This document shows, in pieces, positions 38,356 to 50,020 of a stretch of 64,000 nucleotides of DNA. Both the position numbers and the translations under genes were made by a program. The notes under the pieces are model-generated. The model had not been told where the DNA came from. It worked only from the letters and a program-made list of their open reading frames with translations, and made no database searches. Every line of letters begins with the position of its first letter. The stretch's first letter is position 1. Source of the stretch: Prochlorococcus sp. AG-436-K22 (lineage in GTDB: Bacteria > Cyanobacteriota > Cyanobacteriia > PCC-6307 > Cyanobiaceae); NCBI GenBank assembly GCA_003212555.1, contig QCPK01000002.1:1-64000 (forward strand), written 5' to 3'.

Positions 38356-38655
38356 TTATGCAGATTCCTTTATTAAATCAACAAGCTCTTCTGTTGACAA
38401 ACCAAGCTTATAATCCCAACTCATTCCGAATTTATTGCGCCAAGGACTGAAAACTCTATACAAAACAGCTGCACTTTCCGCCCTACATATAACTGTACCT
38501 GTTCCATCTTGTGGGGTGTGTACCCATGCAATCCTCTCATATCCCTCAAATGAATCATCCAGCTTTCCGCTATCAACATATTCCCTTAAAGCCTGAGCAG
38601 CAAAGGTTTGATATTCAGCAGACTGGAACCTCCAAGTTACTACGTAAAGTTGCAT
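38356..38655 (-). CDS. DUF3303-like protein
   Basis: MQLYVVTWRFQSAEYQTFAAQALREYVDSGKL. Confidence 0.6.
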   Translation of the reverse strand: MQLYVVTWRFQSAEYQTFAAQALREYVDSGKLDDSFEGYERIAWVHTPQDGTGTVICRAESAAVLYRVFSPWRNKFGMSWDYKLGLSTEELVDLIKESA

Positions 38656-38766
38656 ATTTGAAGTAGGTCTTAGGATGATTCCTTTTTAATATAGTTAAGA
38701 GTCTAACTAAATACCAAGCCAATAAATAAAATAAAGACCAAGTATTTTCAATATTTACTTACTAAA

Positions 38767-39105
38767 TCATCCTTTAAACCAACTCTTTAGTTTTCGCTGA
38801 GCTGCTGAAATTCTTAAAAGGGCTTGTCTCCCTGAGCTGACGAGAGTATATCTAACTGCCTTTCCGGATTTGAACATTGCCTCACTAATCGCTTTTGCTC
38901 TTAAAAGTTCTTGCTGAAAAGCTCTGTTAACAGCTCTCTCTGCATCAACATTTGCCAACTGAGCTTGTTTTGCGAGGCGTTGGGTCTTTGATTTTGGTAT
39001 TACAGTTAAAACGCTCTCATCCTCAGCCCAGCGTAATAGCCAAGGACGAGTTGTCTTTGAAAGAGTGGAAGATTTCTTAGGCATTTGTTCTATTACTATG
39101 TTCAC
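38767..39105 (-). CDS. hypothetical protein
   Basis: ORF 112 aa. Confidence 0.55.
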   Translation of the reverse strand: MNIVIEQMPKKSSTLSKTTRPWLLRWAEDESVLTVIPKSKTQRLAKQAQLANVDAERAVNRAFQQELLRAKAISEAMFKSGKAVRYTLVSSGRQALLRISAAQRKLKSWFKG

Positions 39106-39470
39106 CCTTCTCAGAATGATTCTTAAAGGGCCATATCTAGCTAAAAAGTTGCTCTCTGAAATTTCATTTAGTAATACTTAAAGAAAAATTACTAGAAGAA
39201 ATAAGCAGTTACGCATGGCAAAGTATTAGATTTTGAAATTTCAACCATCAATATCAAAAAGATATATATATCCAATTAGCCATTTAAGGGAGAGGGTTGT
39301 TCAGCAAAAGCCAAAGGTAAAGAGAAATATTGGCTGAGATAGCAAACGCAATAGCAACGAGCTTCATTTTCTATTTTGTAGAGGGCTGCACTCCTAATGC
39401 AGCAAAGAAATTGCCTGTCTGGGGAGTCTTTATGTCTATTCCCAAACAGATGTCAAAGTAAAAAGCTGAC

Positions 39471-39821
39471 TTAGCTAGGCAGATAAAGAAGCCCCTTGCG
39501 GCATTCTTGAAGCATGCTTATAACTTCTCTCACATCATTCAAGCTAGGTATTTCTCTCAATGAGACCCCTTCAGGAACAATAAATTCATCATTCCGATTT
39601 ATTCGAACTTTTTCTGCAAACCACGTTCCATTCCCTTTTAAAAATGCTCTACAAAAAATTTGTTTTGTTTTAGCGTCAAATTTTTGTTCAATTCTCCACT
39701 TCCCTAATGAATCAATCACAGTAAAATGATCAAAACCTGCCTGAGCAAAAGGGATCTCACCAGTGAAGGATGAGAGCAAGTAAATTGCAAAAAACCTTGC
39801 AAAGAAATTTTGCATGCTCAT
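39471..39821 (-). CDS. hypothetical secreted protein
   Basis: ORF 116 aa with signal peptide. Confidence 0.55.
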   Translation of the reverse strand: MSMQNFFARFFAIYLLSSFTGEIPFAQAGFDHFTVIDSLGKWRIEQKFDAKTKQIFCRAFLKGNGTWFAEKVRINRNDEFIVPEGVSLREIPSLNDVREVISMLQECRKGLLYLPS

Positions 39822-39836
39822 GCAAACTTAAAAAAA

Positions 39837-39908
39837 TGGGTCGCCTGAGATTCGAACTCAGGACCAGCCGGTTAAAAGCCGGATGCTCTACCGCTGAGCT
39901 AGCGACCC
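39837..39908 (-). tRNA. tRNA-Lys(TTT)
   Basis: GGGTCGCTAGCTCAGCGGTAGAGCATCCGGCTTTTAACCGG... Confidence 0.95.
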
Positions 39909-40121
39909 ACACTTTTGAACCTTAAAGGTCCACCAAGAAGTTGTCACGTGACAATCTTGATATGAAAAAAGATTATTTGCAAACAACAAAGTAGGTCCTG
40001 GATAAATAAATGAAAGTTCATCAAAAGAAGCATTATCCCAACGCTTAGTTAAATGAATTCACTTAGAAATGACAAATATGCCACTCTTGACTGTAAAATC
40101 ACGACGAAACAACTCATCTTC

Positions 40122-40244
40122 ATGCTAAACCTTATAGTTATCACTCTTCCAATCCTTGCTGCAGTTGCCTGGGTGGTATTCAACATTCAAGGCCCTGCTA
40201 GAGAACAATGGAATCGTCAGTTTGATGACAACAGCCCTTTCTAA
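40122..40244 (+). CDS. psbY: photosystem II protein PsbY-like
   Basis: [34 protein letters not shown]. Confidence 0.6.
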   Translation: MLNLIVITLPILAAVAWVVFNIQGPAREQWNRQFDDNSPF

Positions 40245-40285
40245 GCTTTCTCTTAAAAACCTGAATATTTTCTAAAAATTTATTT

Positions 40286-41692
40286 TTGAGGCCATCTCCC
40301 CATTTGTCAGTAATTGGTGCAGGTCTGGCAGGATCTGAAGCTGCTTGGCAAATTGCCAAAGCAGGTTTACCTGTCAGCCTGATTGAAATGAAGCCTCATA
40401 TGAGGTCTCCAGCTCATCATTCAAATGATTTTGCAGAACTTGTATGTAGCAACAGTTTCGGTGCTCATAGCAGTGACCGAGCATCTGGACTACTCAAAGA
40501 AGAGCTAAGACAGTTAGGTTCATTTATTATCAATACAGCAGATAAGTATTCTGTACCAGCTGGAGGAGCACTTGCTGTTGACAGAACTAAATTCAGCAAA
40601 TTCATCACTGAAACAATATCCAAACATCCATTAATAAAAATAAAAAGGCAGGAAAGCAAGTTTCTTCCACATGAAGATCAAATTGCTGTCATAGCATCAG
40701 GTCCTCTTACTAGTAATGACTTAGCGATAAATATTAGAGCTTTTACAGGCCTTGAAGAATGCCATTTCTTCGATGCTGCAAGTCCAATTATTGAAGGTGA
40801 AAGTATTGATCTATCTTTAGCATTTAAAGCAAGCCGGTATGACAAAGGAGATGCTGATTACATAAATTGTCCAATGAATAAGGAGCAATATCTAAATTTT
40901 AGAGCTGCATTACTTAATGCTGAGCAAGCAGAAGTGAAAGACTTTGACAAAGAATCTGCTACTTTTTTTGAAGGTTGTCTACCAATAGAAGAATTAGCAA
41001 GAAGAGGCGAAGATACGATGAGATACGGTCCCCTTAAACCTATTGGGCTTTGGGATCCTAGGTGGGGTGATTTGAAAAACAAGGAACTAAGGCAAGCAAA
41101 AAGAGCGTATGCAATAGTCCAACTTAGAAAAGAAGATAGCAATGGTAAGCTTTGGAACTTAGTTGGATTTCAGACGAACTTAAAATGGGGAGAACAAAAA
41201 AGGATTCTTCGATTAATTCCTGGATTGCAAAATGCAGATTTCATACGTTTTGGTGTAATGCATAGAAACACATTCCTTGAGTCACCAAAACTTTTAGATC
41301 CAACTCTGCAATTTAGAAAAAGATCCAAACTTCTTGCTGCAGGTCAAATTACTGGCACTGAAGGATATGCCGCTGCAGTAGCTGGAGGGTGGCTCGCTGG
41401 AACAAATGCAGCCTTATTGGCAATGAACCGTGCACCAATAACACTTCCGAGAACAACAATGATAGGGGCCTTAATTAATTTCATAAGTGGTCTTCAACAA
41501 GAAGAAAAGCCAAGTCACAAAAATATGTTTCAACCAATGCCACCTAATTTTGCTCTTTTACCTGAGCTAAATCAACGAATACGTGACAAACGTTGTCGCT
41601 ATGGTGCCTATCGTGATAGAGCATTAGAAGAGATTAAAACTATTAAGAAAGGAATGGCAATGTCTAACCCTATTGATCCTAAGAAGCAATGA
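40286..41692 (+). CDS. trmFO: methylenetetrahydrofolate-tRNA-(uracil-5-)-methyltransferase
   Basis: [19 protein letters not shown]...[20 protein letters not shown]-type motif. Confidence 0.92.
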   Translation: MRPSPHLSVIGAGLAGSEAAWQIAKAGLPVSLIEMKPHMRSPAHHSNDFAELVCSNSFGAHSSDRASGLLKEELRQLGSFIINTADKYSVPAGGALAVDRTKFSKFITETISKHPLIKIKRQESKFLPHEDQIAVIASGPLTSNDLAINIRAFTGLEECHFFDAASPIIEGESIDLSLAFKASRYDKGDADYINCPMNKEQYLNFRAALLNAEQAEVKDFDKESATFFEGCLPIEELARRGEDTMRYGPLKPIGLWDPRWGDLKNKELRQAKRAYAIVQLRKEDSNGKLWNLVGFQTNLKWGEQKRILRLIPGLQNADFIRFGVMHRNTFLESPKLLDPTLQFRKRSKLLAAGQITGTEGYAAAVAGGWLAGTNAALLAMNRAPITLPRTTMIGALINFISGLQQEEKPSHKNMFQPMPPNFALLPELNQRIRDKRCRYGAYRDRALEEIKTIKKGMAMSNPIDPKKQ

Positions 41693-43257
41693 ACTTAGAT
41701 AAAGATATTCTTGAAAATAACAATGACAACTTGTGGGATTCAATAGTTATTGGCTCAGGGATTGGAGGGTTGGTTACTGCAACTCAACTAGCTGCAAAAG
41801 GAGCAAAAGTATTAGTTCTTGAGCGCTACACCATCCCAGGCGGGAGCAGCGGGGGCTTTCACCGAGAAGGTTATACTTTTGATGTTGGAGCCTCAATGAT
41901 CTTTGGGTTTGGAGAAAAAGGCTACACAAATCTTTTAACAAGAGCACTCTCCGAAGTAGGAGAGAAATGTGAAACTATTCCAGATCCAGTTCAACTTGCA
42001 TATCATCTTCCAAATGGTGACGAAGTTGTCGTAAGTAAAAATTATGATCAATTCATATCAAACCTAACTACTCTCTTTCCTCATGAAGAGCTAGGAATAA
42101 AAGCTTTCTATCAGACATGTTGGAAAGTTTTCAAATGTCTTGATTCAATGCCTCTCCTATCCATTGAAGACCCCATGTATCTAGCCAAGGTCTTTTTCAA
42201 AGCACCATTAGCATGCTTAGGACTTGCACGATGGTTACCTTTCAACGTTGGAGACATAGCACGTCGATATATAAAAGACAAGGAGCTCCTTAATTTTATA
42301 GACATCGAATGTTTTTGCTGGTCTGTAATGCCAGCTGAGAGAACTCCAATGATAAATGCTGGCATGGTTTTTTCAGATCGCCATGCTGGTGGCATTAACT
42401 ATCCTAAAGGAGGTGTTGGAATTATAGCCGAGAAATTAGTCAAAGGTCTAAAGACAAATGGTGGAGAGATAAAATATAGGTCAAGGGTTACAAAGATCAT
42501 TCTGAAGGGCAAAAAAGCCGTTGGAGTCAAACTAGCCAATGGAAAAGAATTCTATGCACGAACAATAGTTTCAAACACTACTCGTTGGGATACGTTTGGA
42601 GGTGAAGGGGTGAAAGAACCACTAATAGGAGCAGAAAATACTCCCAGCACTGAAATCAAATGGAGAAATCGTTATCAACCCTCTCCATCTTTCTTATCAA
42701 TTCACCTTGGTGTTAAGCAAAATTGCATTCCAAAGGGATCACACTGCCATCACTTAATCCTTAATGAATGGGAAGAAATGGAAACTGAACAAGGAGTAGC
42801 TTTCATTTCTATCCCAACATTATTAGATAAATCCCTAGCACCAGAAGATCGCCACATTGTCCATGCATTCACGCCATCTTCCCTTTCAGAATGGAAAGGA
42901 TTAGATCCATCGAGCTATGCAAAGAAGAAAGAACTTGACGGCAACCTTCTGATTTCAAAAATTCAGGAGGTCTTCCCTCAGTTGAAAGATAATATTGTTC
43001 ATCAAGAAATTGGAACTCCCAAAAGTCATCGAAGGTTTCTAGGTCGACACAATGGTAGCTATGGTCCAATACCTAGGATGAGGCTCCCAGGACTGCTGCC
43101 AATGCCTTTTAACAGTACAGCTATCGAGGACCTCTACTGTGTAGGCGATTCTTGCTTCCCTGGACAAGGTTTGAATGCTGTAGCTTTCAGCGGCTTTGCA
43201 TGTGCTCATAAGGTAGGAGCCAAGCTCGGCATTAACCCTTGGGCTCTCCCAGATTAA
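41689..43257 (+). CDS. crtH: carotenoid isomerase (CrtISO/CrtH family)
   Basis: [55 protein letters not shown]. Confidence 0.88.
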   Translation: MNLDKDILENNNDNLWDSIVIGSGIGGLVTATQLAAKGAKVLVLERYTIPGGSSGGFHREGYTFDVGASMIFGFGEKGYTNLLTRALSEVGEKCETIPDPVQLAYHLPNGDEVVVSKNYDQFISNLTTLFPHEELGIKAFYQTCWKVFKCLDSMPLLSIEDPMYLAKVFFKAPLACLGLARWLPFNVGDIARRYIKDKELLNFIDIECFCWSVMPAERTPMINAGMVFSDRHAGGINYPKGGVGIIAEKLVKGLKTNGGEIKYRSRVTKIILKGKKAVGVKLANGKEFYARTIVSNTTRWDTFGGEGVKEPLIGAENTPSTEIKWRNRYQPSPSFLSIHLGVKQNCIPKGSHCHHLILNEWEEMETEQGVAFISIPTLLDKSLAPEDRHIVHAFTPSSLSEWKGLDPSSYAKKKELDGNLLISKIQEVFPQLKDNIVHQEIGTPKSHRRFLGRHNGSYGPIPRMRLPGLLPMPFNSTAIEDLYCVGDSCFPGQGLNAVAFSGFACAHKVGAKLGINPWALPD

Positions 43258-43269
43258 TCAAAAAAACGA

Positions 43270-43959
43270 TTATAAGATGGAACTGATTGTGATAGTCACC
43301 CCCGCACCAAAAATAGACCATAGAATAATGTTCTTATTATCCCAAAAGCGCCTAAGAGCAAACCGACCAAGATAAACAAGGAGCGTTTCAATAACTAAAA
43401 GTCCTAAGCAGTATGCAATTAAGGGTGTTTGTTCAACTCCAATCATTGCGTTTCCCAAGACAAAACCATGGCTAAAAACAAATATTGGGATAAGGACGAG
43501 AGGTAGTCTTCCAAAAGCAACTAAGGAAGCACAAGCAACACTAAAGCCCATTACTGTCTCTGCTCCTGAAAAAATAGGTAAGAATTGAGAAAGTGCTGTC
43601 CCCAATAAACCAACAAATAATAATAGTGGAACTCTTGTAAATAGAGAAACACCTCCAACCAAACCAACAGATATAAGAAAAAGCAAATGATCAAAGCCAA
43701 GTATCGGATGAGCTAAACCACTTGCAAATCCCTGGAGAAAATTAAAATCCCCCATTTGAGATTCCCATGGATGATGAGCTTCAGCTGGAAAGGAAATAAA
43801 GGAAAAAGAAAGAAGGGTTAAACCAATAGTTGAAAAAATTTTTTTTGATATGGTTTCATTAATCATATTTTCTGTGCTTTGCATTAAGATATCTTTATTG
43901 ATAACGATCTTATAGAGAATTGTCGTCAATAGAGCTAAACCAATCAGGAATTGACTCAA
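43270..43959 (-). CDS. HupE/UreJ family protein
   Basis: SGLAHPILGFDHLLFLISVGLVGG; internal start likely. Confidence 0.82.
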   Translation of the reverse strand: MSQFLIGLALLTTILYKIVINKDILMQSTENMINETISKKIFSTIGLTLLSFSFISFPAEAHHPWESQMGDFNFLQGFASGLAHPILGFDHLLFLISVGLVGGVSLFTRVPLLLFVGLLGTALSQFLPIFSGAETVMGFSVACASLVAFGRLPLVLIPIFVFSHGFVLGNAMIGVEQTPLIAYCLGLLVIETLLVYLGRFALRRFWDNKNIILWSIFGAGVTITISSIL

Positions 43960-44398
43960 AATAACCAGAATTGAAATTATTCTCGCTTGCTTTTGCCCGA
44001 AAACAACAAGTTCTCCCAGAATGATTTATCAACAAGATGTTGTTTGCCCACTCCCAAACAAGCTTGGCGGTAGATTCCATCCCTACGTTCTCCATTATAC
44101 GTAGATCTAAAGCCTTCTGAGAATGCAACTCCCTCCATTGAGGAATAAGAGGATCATCTTGATTAACTAAAAAGGTATGGTCAAATTGTTCTTTCAACTT
44201 TTCTCTTAACTGTTTAAAGCTAGAGAAGTCAACAACAAAGCCATGCTGGTCTAATGACTTGGCTTTAAACCAAAAAGTAAAACTTCGACTGTATCCATGC
44301 ACAAAGCTACAATGGCCAGAATGCTTCCATTGTCTATGGCAACATGGGTAACCCTCAAAATGCTTACTGCAGCTAAAGCTAGTAATTTGATTAGACAT
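43910..44398 (-). CDS. 6-carboxy/pyruvoyl-tetrahydropterin synthase-like protein
   Basis: HSGHCSFVHGYSRSFTFWF and FDHTFLVNQDDPL. Confidence 0.78.
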   Translation of the reverse strand: MSNQITSFSCSKHFEGYPCCHRQWKHSGHCSFVHGYSRSFTFWFKAKSLDQHGFVVDFSSFKQLREKLKEQFDHTFLVNQDDPLIPQWRELHSQKALDLRIMENVGMESTAKLVWEWANNILLINHSGRTCCFRAKASENNFNSGYFESIPDWFSSIDDNSL

Positions 44399-44467
44399 CT
44401 AACTCATGGTTGAGGGAACTCAATAAAAAGATGGTCGAAATCAAAGTTTTCTTTCTTTATTAAGAAT

Positions 44468-45127
44468 ATGACGCCAATGAACCAAGAATTCATAGAAAAA
44501 CTTCGTTTTAACGAAAAAGGTCTGATCCCGGCAATTGCTCAGGATTGGTTAGATGGAGCTATATTAATGATGGCTTGGGCCAACAAAGATTCACTAAAGA
44601 AAACCTTACAAACAGGCGAAGTACATTACTGGAGCAGATCAAGAGAACAGCTCTGGCACAAAGGTGAAACAAGCGGTCACACTCAACGACTTAAAGATAT
44701 TCGATACGATTGTGATTCAGATGCAATAATTCTTTCTATTGAACAAGTTGGTTCAATAGCATGCCATAAAGGTTCAAGAAGCTGTTTCTTTAATGACATT
44801 AAAGAAACTACTTCACAGGAAGCGAGATCAAACTTCCTACCTCCAATCGCAGATTCTTGTAGTGAACTCTTTGAAACAATAAAAGATAGATCAATAAACC
44901 CAAAGACTAAAAGTTACACCAATAGCCTTCTAAAAGGAGGAGACAATAGCATCCTCAAGAAAATAGGAGAGGAATCTGCTGAATTTGTAATGGCATGCAA
45001 AGACAATGAGCCTGAGTCCATTTCAAATGAAGCCGCGGATTTAATTTACCACTTACAAGTTGCTCTTAAATATCATAATGTCGACTGGAGAGATGTATTA
45101 GAAGTTCTAAAAAAAAGACGATCCTAA
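44468..45127 (+). CDS. hisIE: bifunctional phosphoribosyl-AMP cyclohydrolase/phosphoribosyl-ATP pyrophosphatase
   Basis: MMAWANKDSLKKTLQTGEVHYWSRSREQLWHKGETSGHTQ and KIGEESAEFVMACK. Confidence 0.95.
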   Translation: MTPMNQEFIEKLRFNEKGLIPAIAQDWLDGAILMMAWANKDSLKKTLQTGEVHYWSRSREQLWHKGETSGHTQRLKDIRYDCDSDAIILSIEQVGSIACHKGSRSCFFNDIKETTSQEARSNFLPPIADSCSELFETIKDRSINPKTKSYTNSLLKGGDNSILKKIGEESAEFVMACKDNEPESISNEAADLIYHLQVALKYHNVDWRDVLEVLKKRRS

Positions 45128-45166
45128 AAAAATCTTAAATCATTAATTCCCTATTCTCTTTAAATC

Positions 45167-45664
45167 TTAAGCCCCTGGCAGCCCTATGCCACGTGACATA
45201 GAAGTAGCCATTAATGGAATCAATGAAAAACCAATTAATTCTATATTAATTATTATCCTAAACCTTGATACTAAATTTGAGGTAAGAGAAGGCAACTTAT
45301 TTTTACTTATAGGTATAGCCCAAAGAATATATGTAATGGTTGGATAAAGCGAAAGTAGTCCAATAGCAATATAAGACCCTACTTTAAACCAAAACAATGG
45401 ATTATGAGTATAGAAATCTGGACCTTGTCCAAAATATATAACTCTTAAAATTCCAGTAACTATTATGATTAAACCTGCCAAGCCATAAACAATATCTGCC
45501 AAGATTATCGCGATGGCATCATCTCTATTTAAATCGATTTTTAAACGTAACCTTTCAAAAAGTAGTGCTCCAAAACAAAGAACTATGCACAAATAATGTA
45601 AGTATGCAATGAATGCGCTTTGAAAAACTGGCTGATCAAAGAAGGTGGCTAAGAGCATCAGCAA
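45167..45664 (-). CDS. DUF2214-like membrane protein
   Basis: Four-TM protein, YLHYLCIVLCFGALLFERLRLK. Confidence 0.7.
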   Translation of the reverse strand: MLMLLATFFDQPVFQSAFIAYLHYLCIVLCFGALLFERLRLKIDLNRDDAIAIILADIVYGLAGLIIIVTGILRVIYFGQGPDFYTHNPLFWFKVGSYIAIGLLSLYPTITYILWAIPISKNKLPSLTSNLVSRFRIIINIELIGFSLIPLMATSMSRGIGLPGA

Positions 45665-45864
45665 AAAACAATGCGATATGAGCCTAGCTAAAAGATGTCA
45701 TTTCCGTAATAACTTGGGCCAAAAAGTGGCTAGTTAGTGAGAAATATTCAGAATAAAAAAAGACTTGATTAAGAACCTAAGATGAACTTAAAACTCTCGC
45801 CTGCATTAAGCGAAAGTTAATATTTTTATCTTGATTTTACTTATAATAAAAGGAGTTTGAAATC

Positions 45865-46797
45865 GTGAGTTCTTTAAGTGACTTTCTTGGAGAGATAGGA
45901 AGACATCCACTACTGACACCTGAAGAAGAACTCACTATGGGAAGAAAGGTTCAAACTATGGTTGCTCTTATAGAGCGATGCAACTCAACTGACAACAAAG
46001 ATAAACAATGTAATTACTCAGATCTTGAAAAGAAAGCCATCAAAGTAGGAGAGAAAGCCAAAAATGAAATGATCACGGCAAACCTAAGGCTAGTGGTTAA
46101 CTTGGCTAAAAAATATCAAGGGAAAGGGCTAGAGCTACTAGATCTAATTCAAGAAGGTACTATTGGATTAACTCGTGCAGTCGAAAAATATGATCCCAAA
46201 AGAGGTCATCGTTTCTCTACCTATGCATATTGGTGGATTAGGCAAGGATTAAACCGAGCTTTGTCAACTCAGAGCAGGACTATAAGAATCCCAGTAAATA
46301 TTAACGAGAAACTAACAAAGCTCCGAGCTGCAAAGTCTCAATTGATGCAAAAAAATGGCACTCATCCAACTGTAGCTCAGCTAGCTCAAAAGATGACTAT
46401 CTCTGCTGAAGATGTTGAAGAACTCCTTGAGTGCGAAATGAGAAGTATCACAGTCAGTCTTCAAGGAGTTATTCAATCAAAGTCAGAGCCTTCTGAACTG
46501 GGTGATCTTTTACCAAGCGATGAAGTTCCCCCTATGGAACTTGCAGAATTAGCAGAAAGAAATGATTCCGCATGGTCCTTGCTGAACAAAGCCAATCTCA
46601 CATCTAAAGAAAGAACAATTGTTAGCCTTCGTTTTGGTCTTGATGGCACTAATGAATGGAGGACTCTGGCTAAAGTTGCGGAGCATATGAACTGCAGTAG
46701 AGAATATTGCAGACAAGTGGTGCAAAGAGCCTTAAGAAAACTTAGGAAAACAGGGATGCAAAGTGGCTTGGTTGAGTCAAGTCTTCAGAATGAATAG
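45865..46797 (+). CDS. RNA polymerase sigma factor (group 2 sigma-70)
   Basis: NLRLVVNLAKKYQGKGLELLDLIQEGTIGLTRAVEKYDPKRGHRFSTYAYWWIRQ. Confidence 0.95.
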   Translation: MSSLSDFLGEIGRHPLLTPEEELTMGRKVQTMVALIERCNSTDNKDKQCNYSDLEKKAIKVGEKAKNEMITANLRLVVNLAKKYQGKGLELLDLIQEGTIGLTRAVEKYDPKRGHRFSTYAYWWIRQGLNRALSTQSRTIRIPVNINEKLTKLRAAKSQLMQKNGTHPTVAQLAQKMTISAEDVEELLECEMRSITVSLQGVIQSKSEPSELGDLLPSDEVPPMELAELAERNDSAWSLLNKANLTSKERTIVSLRFGLDGTNEWRTLAKVAEHMNCSREYCRQVVQRALRKLRKTGMQSGLVESSLQNE

Positions 46798-46852
46798 AGA
46801 ACATAGACATTCCCAGTTTCTACCTTTAATTAAATAATAATCACCTATCAAC

Positions 46853-47218
46853 ATGTCAGAAGAAGCAAGCAATGAACAAAAGATTTTCGAAGCAGAAGTG
46901 ATTGATAGTTCAGTTATTGATGAGAATATTTTTAAGAAGGTTTTACTAAAAGCTGGGAGAACTCTTGCTAAACCAGCATTAGAAGCATTTGAAATGATTT
47001 TAGATCCATTAACCCCCCCTCAAGCAAGAGTTTCTTTAATTGCAGCCCTTACATACTTAATTATGCCTATTGATTTAATGCCAGATTTTATTCCCGTCGC
47101 AGGATTTAGCGATGATCTTGTTGCTCTTACCGCTGTACTAAGTCTATGGAACAAACATATGAGCCCTGCTATACGTAATAGAGCTCGTCAAAAACTTGAC
47201 AAATGGTTTCCACTTTAA
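46853..47218 (+). CDS. YkvA/DUF1232 family protein
   Basis: AALTYLIMPIDLMPDFIPVAGFSDDLVAL. Confidence 0.88.
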   Translation: MSEEASNEQKIFEAEVIDSSVIDENIFKKVLLKAGRTLAKPALEAFEMILDPLTPPQARVSLIAALTYLIMPIDLMPDFIPVAGFSDDLVALTAVLSLWNKHMSPAIRNRARQKLDKWFPL

Positions 47219-47537
47219 AACAATGACTAAATGGAATAAGGAAATAGAAGAAGAAATTACTCTTCTAGTCAAAGATTGGCTTAAACAAAAAAAGAAAACT
47301 CAAAAAGATCTTAAAAGAATTCTAAATGCAAGCTCAGAGCGAATGCCTGTATTAATAGAAATGCTGAAATTAGAGTATTCTGCAGGAGGATTAGCTCAAC
47401 TTTTAAAGGTTCTCTGCTCAGCAGAAGAATACTGGGAACAAGACAATCAGATCAAGCAAAGTGAGGAATTTTTTTCAGACCCATTTGGGCAACTTGATCT
47501 TCTTCTAGAAGAACTCAAAGAAGACTGTAATACTTAA
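47196..47537 (+). CDS. hypothetical protein
   Basis: ORF; start likely MTKWNKEIEEE. Confidence 0.65.
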   Translation: MTNGFHFKTMTKWNKEIEEEITLLVKDWLKQKKKTQKDLKRILNASSERMPVLIEMLKLEYSAGGLAQLLKVLCSAEEYWEQDNQIKQSEEFFSDPFGQLDLLLEELKEDCNT

Positions 47538-47566
47538 TCCAAGATAAATCATCTATGGTCAATTGA

Positions 47567-47953
47567 ATGAAATTCAAATATGTATTTAAAAATTGTTTGG
47601 TTAAATTTTTAAATCAGATTAAGGTATTTTTCTTAATTACACTGTTTATTGCATCATTTGCAAGTCAACCAAACAAAGTCTTTGCTCTTAATGAAAATAT
47701 AGGGGAACATCTCTTCATTGAAAATTGTTCAGGATGTCACATAAATGGTAGGAATATCATAAGAAGAAATAAAACCTTAAAGGAGAAAGACTTAAAGCGA
47801 AATGGAGTAGATACAAAAGAGAAAATTGCAAAGATCGCCAGAGAAGGGATAGGGATTATGGATGGTTATGAAGAAGTTCTAGGTGAAAAAGGAGATCAGC
47901 TAGTTGCAAATTGGATATGGGAACAAGCTCAGAAAGCCTGGGTCCAAGAATAA
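47567..47953 (+). CDS. class I c-type cytochrome, c6-like
   Basis: Signal peptide, CSGCH heme motif, GIMDGYEEVLG. Confidence 0.85.
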   Translation: MKFKYVFKNCLVKFLNQIKVFFLITLFIASFASQPNKVFALNENIGEHLFIENCSGCHINGRNIIRRNKTLKEKDLKRNGVDTKEKIAKIAREGIGIMDGYEEVLGEKGDQLVANWIWEQAQKAWVQE

Positions 47954-48204
47954 ATATCTAATGAAGTCCATATTTGCTCTTTCCAGTAAACGTCATCTTC
48001 TAAAAGTTTCTTTACATCATCAATAGTTGAAGCTTCAAAAACTCCAAATACATATCTATTACATTTCGTAGGTCCCAAAGTTATGAGTATACCTTCTTCC
48101 TTGAGTTTACTAAGCCTAGATAAATGCTCATCACGAAAAGGTGTTCGCTTTGAAATAGCATTTTCACAATAAGTACCGAAAAGAACAAATCGCTCCATTG
48201 CCAT
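47929..48204 (-). CDS. YciI-like protein
   Basis: ERFVLFGTYCENAISKRTPFRDEHLSRLSKLKEEGILITLGP. Confidence 0.75.
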   Translation of the reverse strand: MAMERFVLFGTYCENAISKRTPFRDEHLSRLSKLKEEGILITLGPTKCNRYVFGVFEASTIDDVKKLLEDDVYWKEQIWTSLDIYSWTQAF

Positions 48205-48302
48205 CAGAGTTTAATTAATTGAATGAAAATTACAATTAAATGATTGCACAATTGGCATACTAATTGCTATGTTATTTATGTAGATCAATTTATTACTTAA
48301 CT

Positions 48303-48671
48303 ATGCTCACAGGTAGCGACCTGCTCACTAAAGTCAAAGAACTTGGTGATGTCAGTAAATCAGATCTTGTTCGTGCATGTGGATATGTATCCAACAAGAA
48401 GGATGGTGGTGAAAGACTAAACTTCACTGCCTTTTATGAAGCTCTACTAGAAGCGAAAGGCGTAAGCCTAGGAGCAACTGGTGTTGCAGGTATTGGAAAA
48501 GGTGGTAGAAAGCTTAGCTATGTTGCAACTGTTCAAGGCAACGGCAATCTATTAATTGGTAAAGCATATACTGCTTTACTAGACCTCAAAGCTGGGGATG
48601 AATTTGAAATCAAACTAGGTCGTAAACAAATCAGACTTGTTCCTGCTGGCGCAGAAGATTCTGACGATTAG
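48303..48671 (+). CDS. cyanobacterial AbrB-like transcriptional regulator
   Basis: LTGSDLLTKVKELGDVSKSDLVRACGYVSNKKDGGERLNFTAFYEALLEAKG. Confidence 0.92.
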   Translation: MLTGSDLLTKVKELGDVSKSDLVRACGYVSNKKDGGERLNFTAFYEALLEAKGVSLGATGVAGIGKGGRKLSYVATVQGNGNLLIGKAYTALLDLKAGDEFEIKLGRKQIRLVPAGAEDSDD

Positions 48672-48731
48672 GAAAATAAATATGTAACTTGATTTTTCAA
48701 GAATACATAATCTCTTAAAAGCTTTAAATCT

Positions 48732-48762
48732 AAGCCTCAGAATAAATCTGAGGCTTTTTTAT
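48732..48762 (+). terminator. rho-independent terminator
   Basis: aagcctcag-aataaat-ctgaggctttttt. Confidence 0.8.
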
Positions 48763-48804
48763 TTTCGTATAGCACTTTATCTTTATCATTTTTTCTAAAA
48801 ATCT

Positions 48805-49641
48805 CTAACCAGCTGCTTTACGAAGTTCTCTACAAAAATCACCTGCTTCATCTACTGCATTCTTATCAGATGCATTAGCAATCCTCTTAACAAGAGCACT
48901 GCCAACTATCGCACCATCTGCCCCCCATTCTCTAACTTGACGTACATGTTTAGCATCAGAAATACCAAACCCGACAGCAACAGGATTAGAACTAAATTGC
49001 TTAATTTTTTGCACTAGCAAGTTAACACGATCTTCAAGATTTGAACGTTCACCAGTAACTCCAGTGACGCTTACAAGATAAGTAAACCCTTTACTTCTTA
49101 AACAAATTTTTTTCATACGTTCTAAAGGAGTTGTAGGTGCAACTAACAGAACTAAATCAAGTTTTTTCTCTGCTGCAATTGAGGATAATTTATCCGCTTC
49201 TTCTAAGGGTAAGTCTGGAACAACTAAACCAGAGGCTCCGGCCTTAGCAGCCTGACAACAAAAGTTCTCCATGCCACAATTAAGCAAAGGATTGCTATAT
49301 GTAAAAAGTACGATCGGAATGGTTAGTTTTCCTTTCAAATTAGACAGCATTTCTAAAACTGCTTTTGGAGAAGTCCCAGAAGAAAGTGCTCTAGCAGCAG
49401 CCAACTGTATTATCGGTCCATCTGCAAGAGGATCGCTATAGGGGATTCCCAATTCGATAATATCTGCACCTTCAGCCTGAAGTCTTAATAATATTTGAGC
49501 TGATGTATTAAGATCTGGGTCTCCTGCCATTATAAAAGGCATTAATGCAATTTTCTCTTCTTTTTTTATTTGAGCAAAACAGGTTTCTAATTTTGAGGAT
49601 TGAATCGAATCACTACTAAGAATTTCTTGCTTAAAATTCAT
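48805..49641 (-). CDS. trpA: tryptophan synthase alpha subunit
   Basis: [47 protein letters not shown]. Confidence 0.96.
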   Translation of the reverse strand: MNFKQEILSSDSIQSSKLETCFAQIKKEEKIALMPFIMAGDPDLNTSAQILLRLQAEGADIIELGIPYSDPLADGPIIQLAAARALSSGTSPKAVLEMLSNLKGKLTIPIVLFTYSNPLLNCGMENFCCQAAKAGASGLVVPDLPLEEADKLSSIAAEKKLDLVLLVAPTTPLERMKKICLRSKGFTYLVSVTGVTGERSNLEDRVNLLVQKIKQFSSNPVAVGFGISDAKHVRQVREWGADGAIVGSALVKRIANASDKNAVDEAGDFCRELRKAAG

Positions 49642-49675
49642 TAAGGAATAACTGAGAACGAAGAAAAGACTCTAA

Positions 49676-50017
49676 TTAATTAGTTTCTTTGTTCTTATTG
49701 TTATCTTTTTCAAGCTCTTTAAAAAATCTAATCTTATCTTCGTTAGACATTGAATCAAATTTTTCTTCCAGCTCTCTATCTGTAATCTGTTGATATTCAC
49801 TACGGTAACGTTTACGTTGCTCCATAAAAGTCATCTTGCCAGTTATAACTCTAAGAAAATAAGAAAAAACCCATATCAGCAAAAGCAGTACCAAAACCAA
49901 TTCAGAGGCAATTCCTGCTTTAGTCAAGTCAAAGCCATAGAACAAAAAGACACCATAAGCTAATCCTCCTAACAGAAAAAGGAGTAGGCCTAATTGAAGA
50001 ACATTTGCCTTAGTCAA
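49676..50017 (-). CDS. DUF3007 family protein
   Basis: Membrane protein next to ndhL; VLQLGLLLFLLGGLAYGVFLFYGFDLTKAGIA. Confidence 0.8.
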   Translation of the reverse strand: MTKANVLQLGLLLFLLGGLAYGVFLFYGFDLTKAGIASELVLVLLLLIWVFSYFLRVITGKMTFMEQRKRYRSEYQQITDRELEEKFDSMSNEDKIRFFKELEKDNNKNKETN

Positions 50018-50020
50018 TCT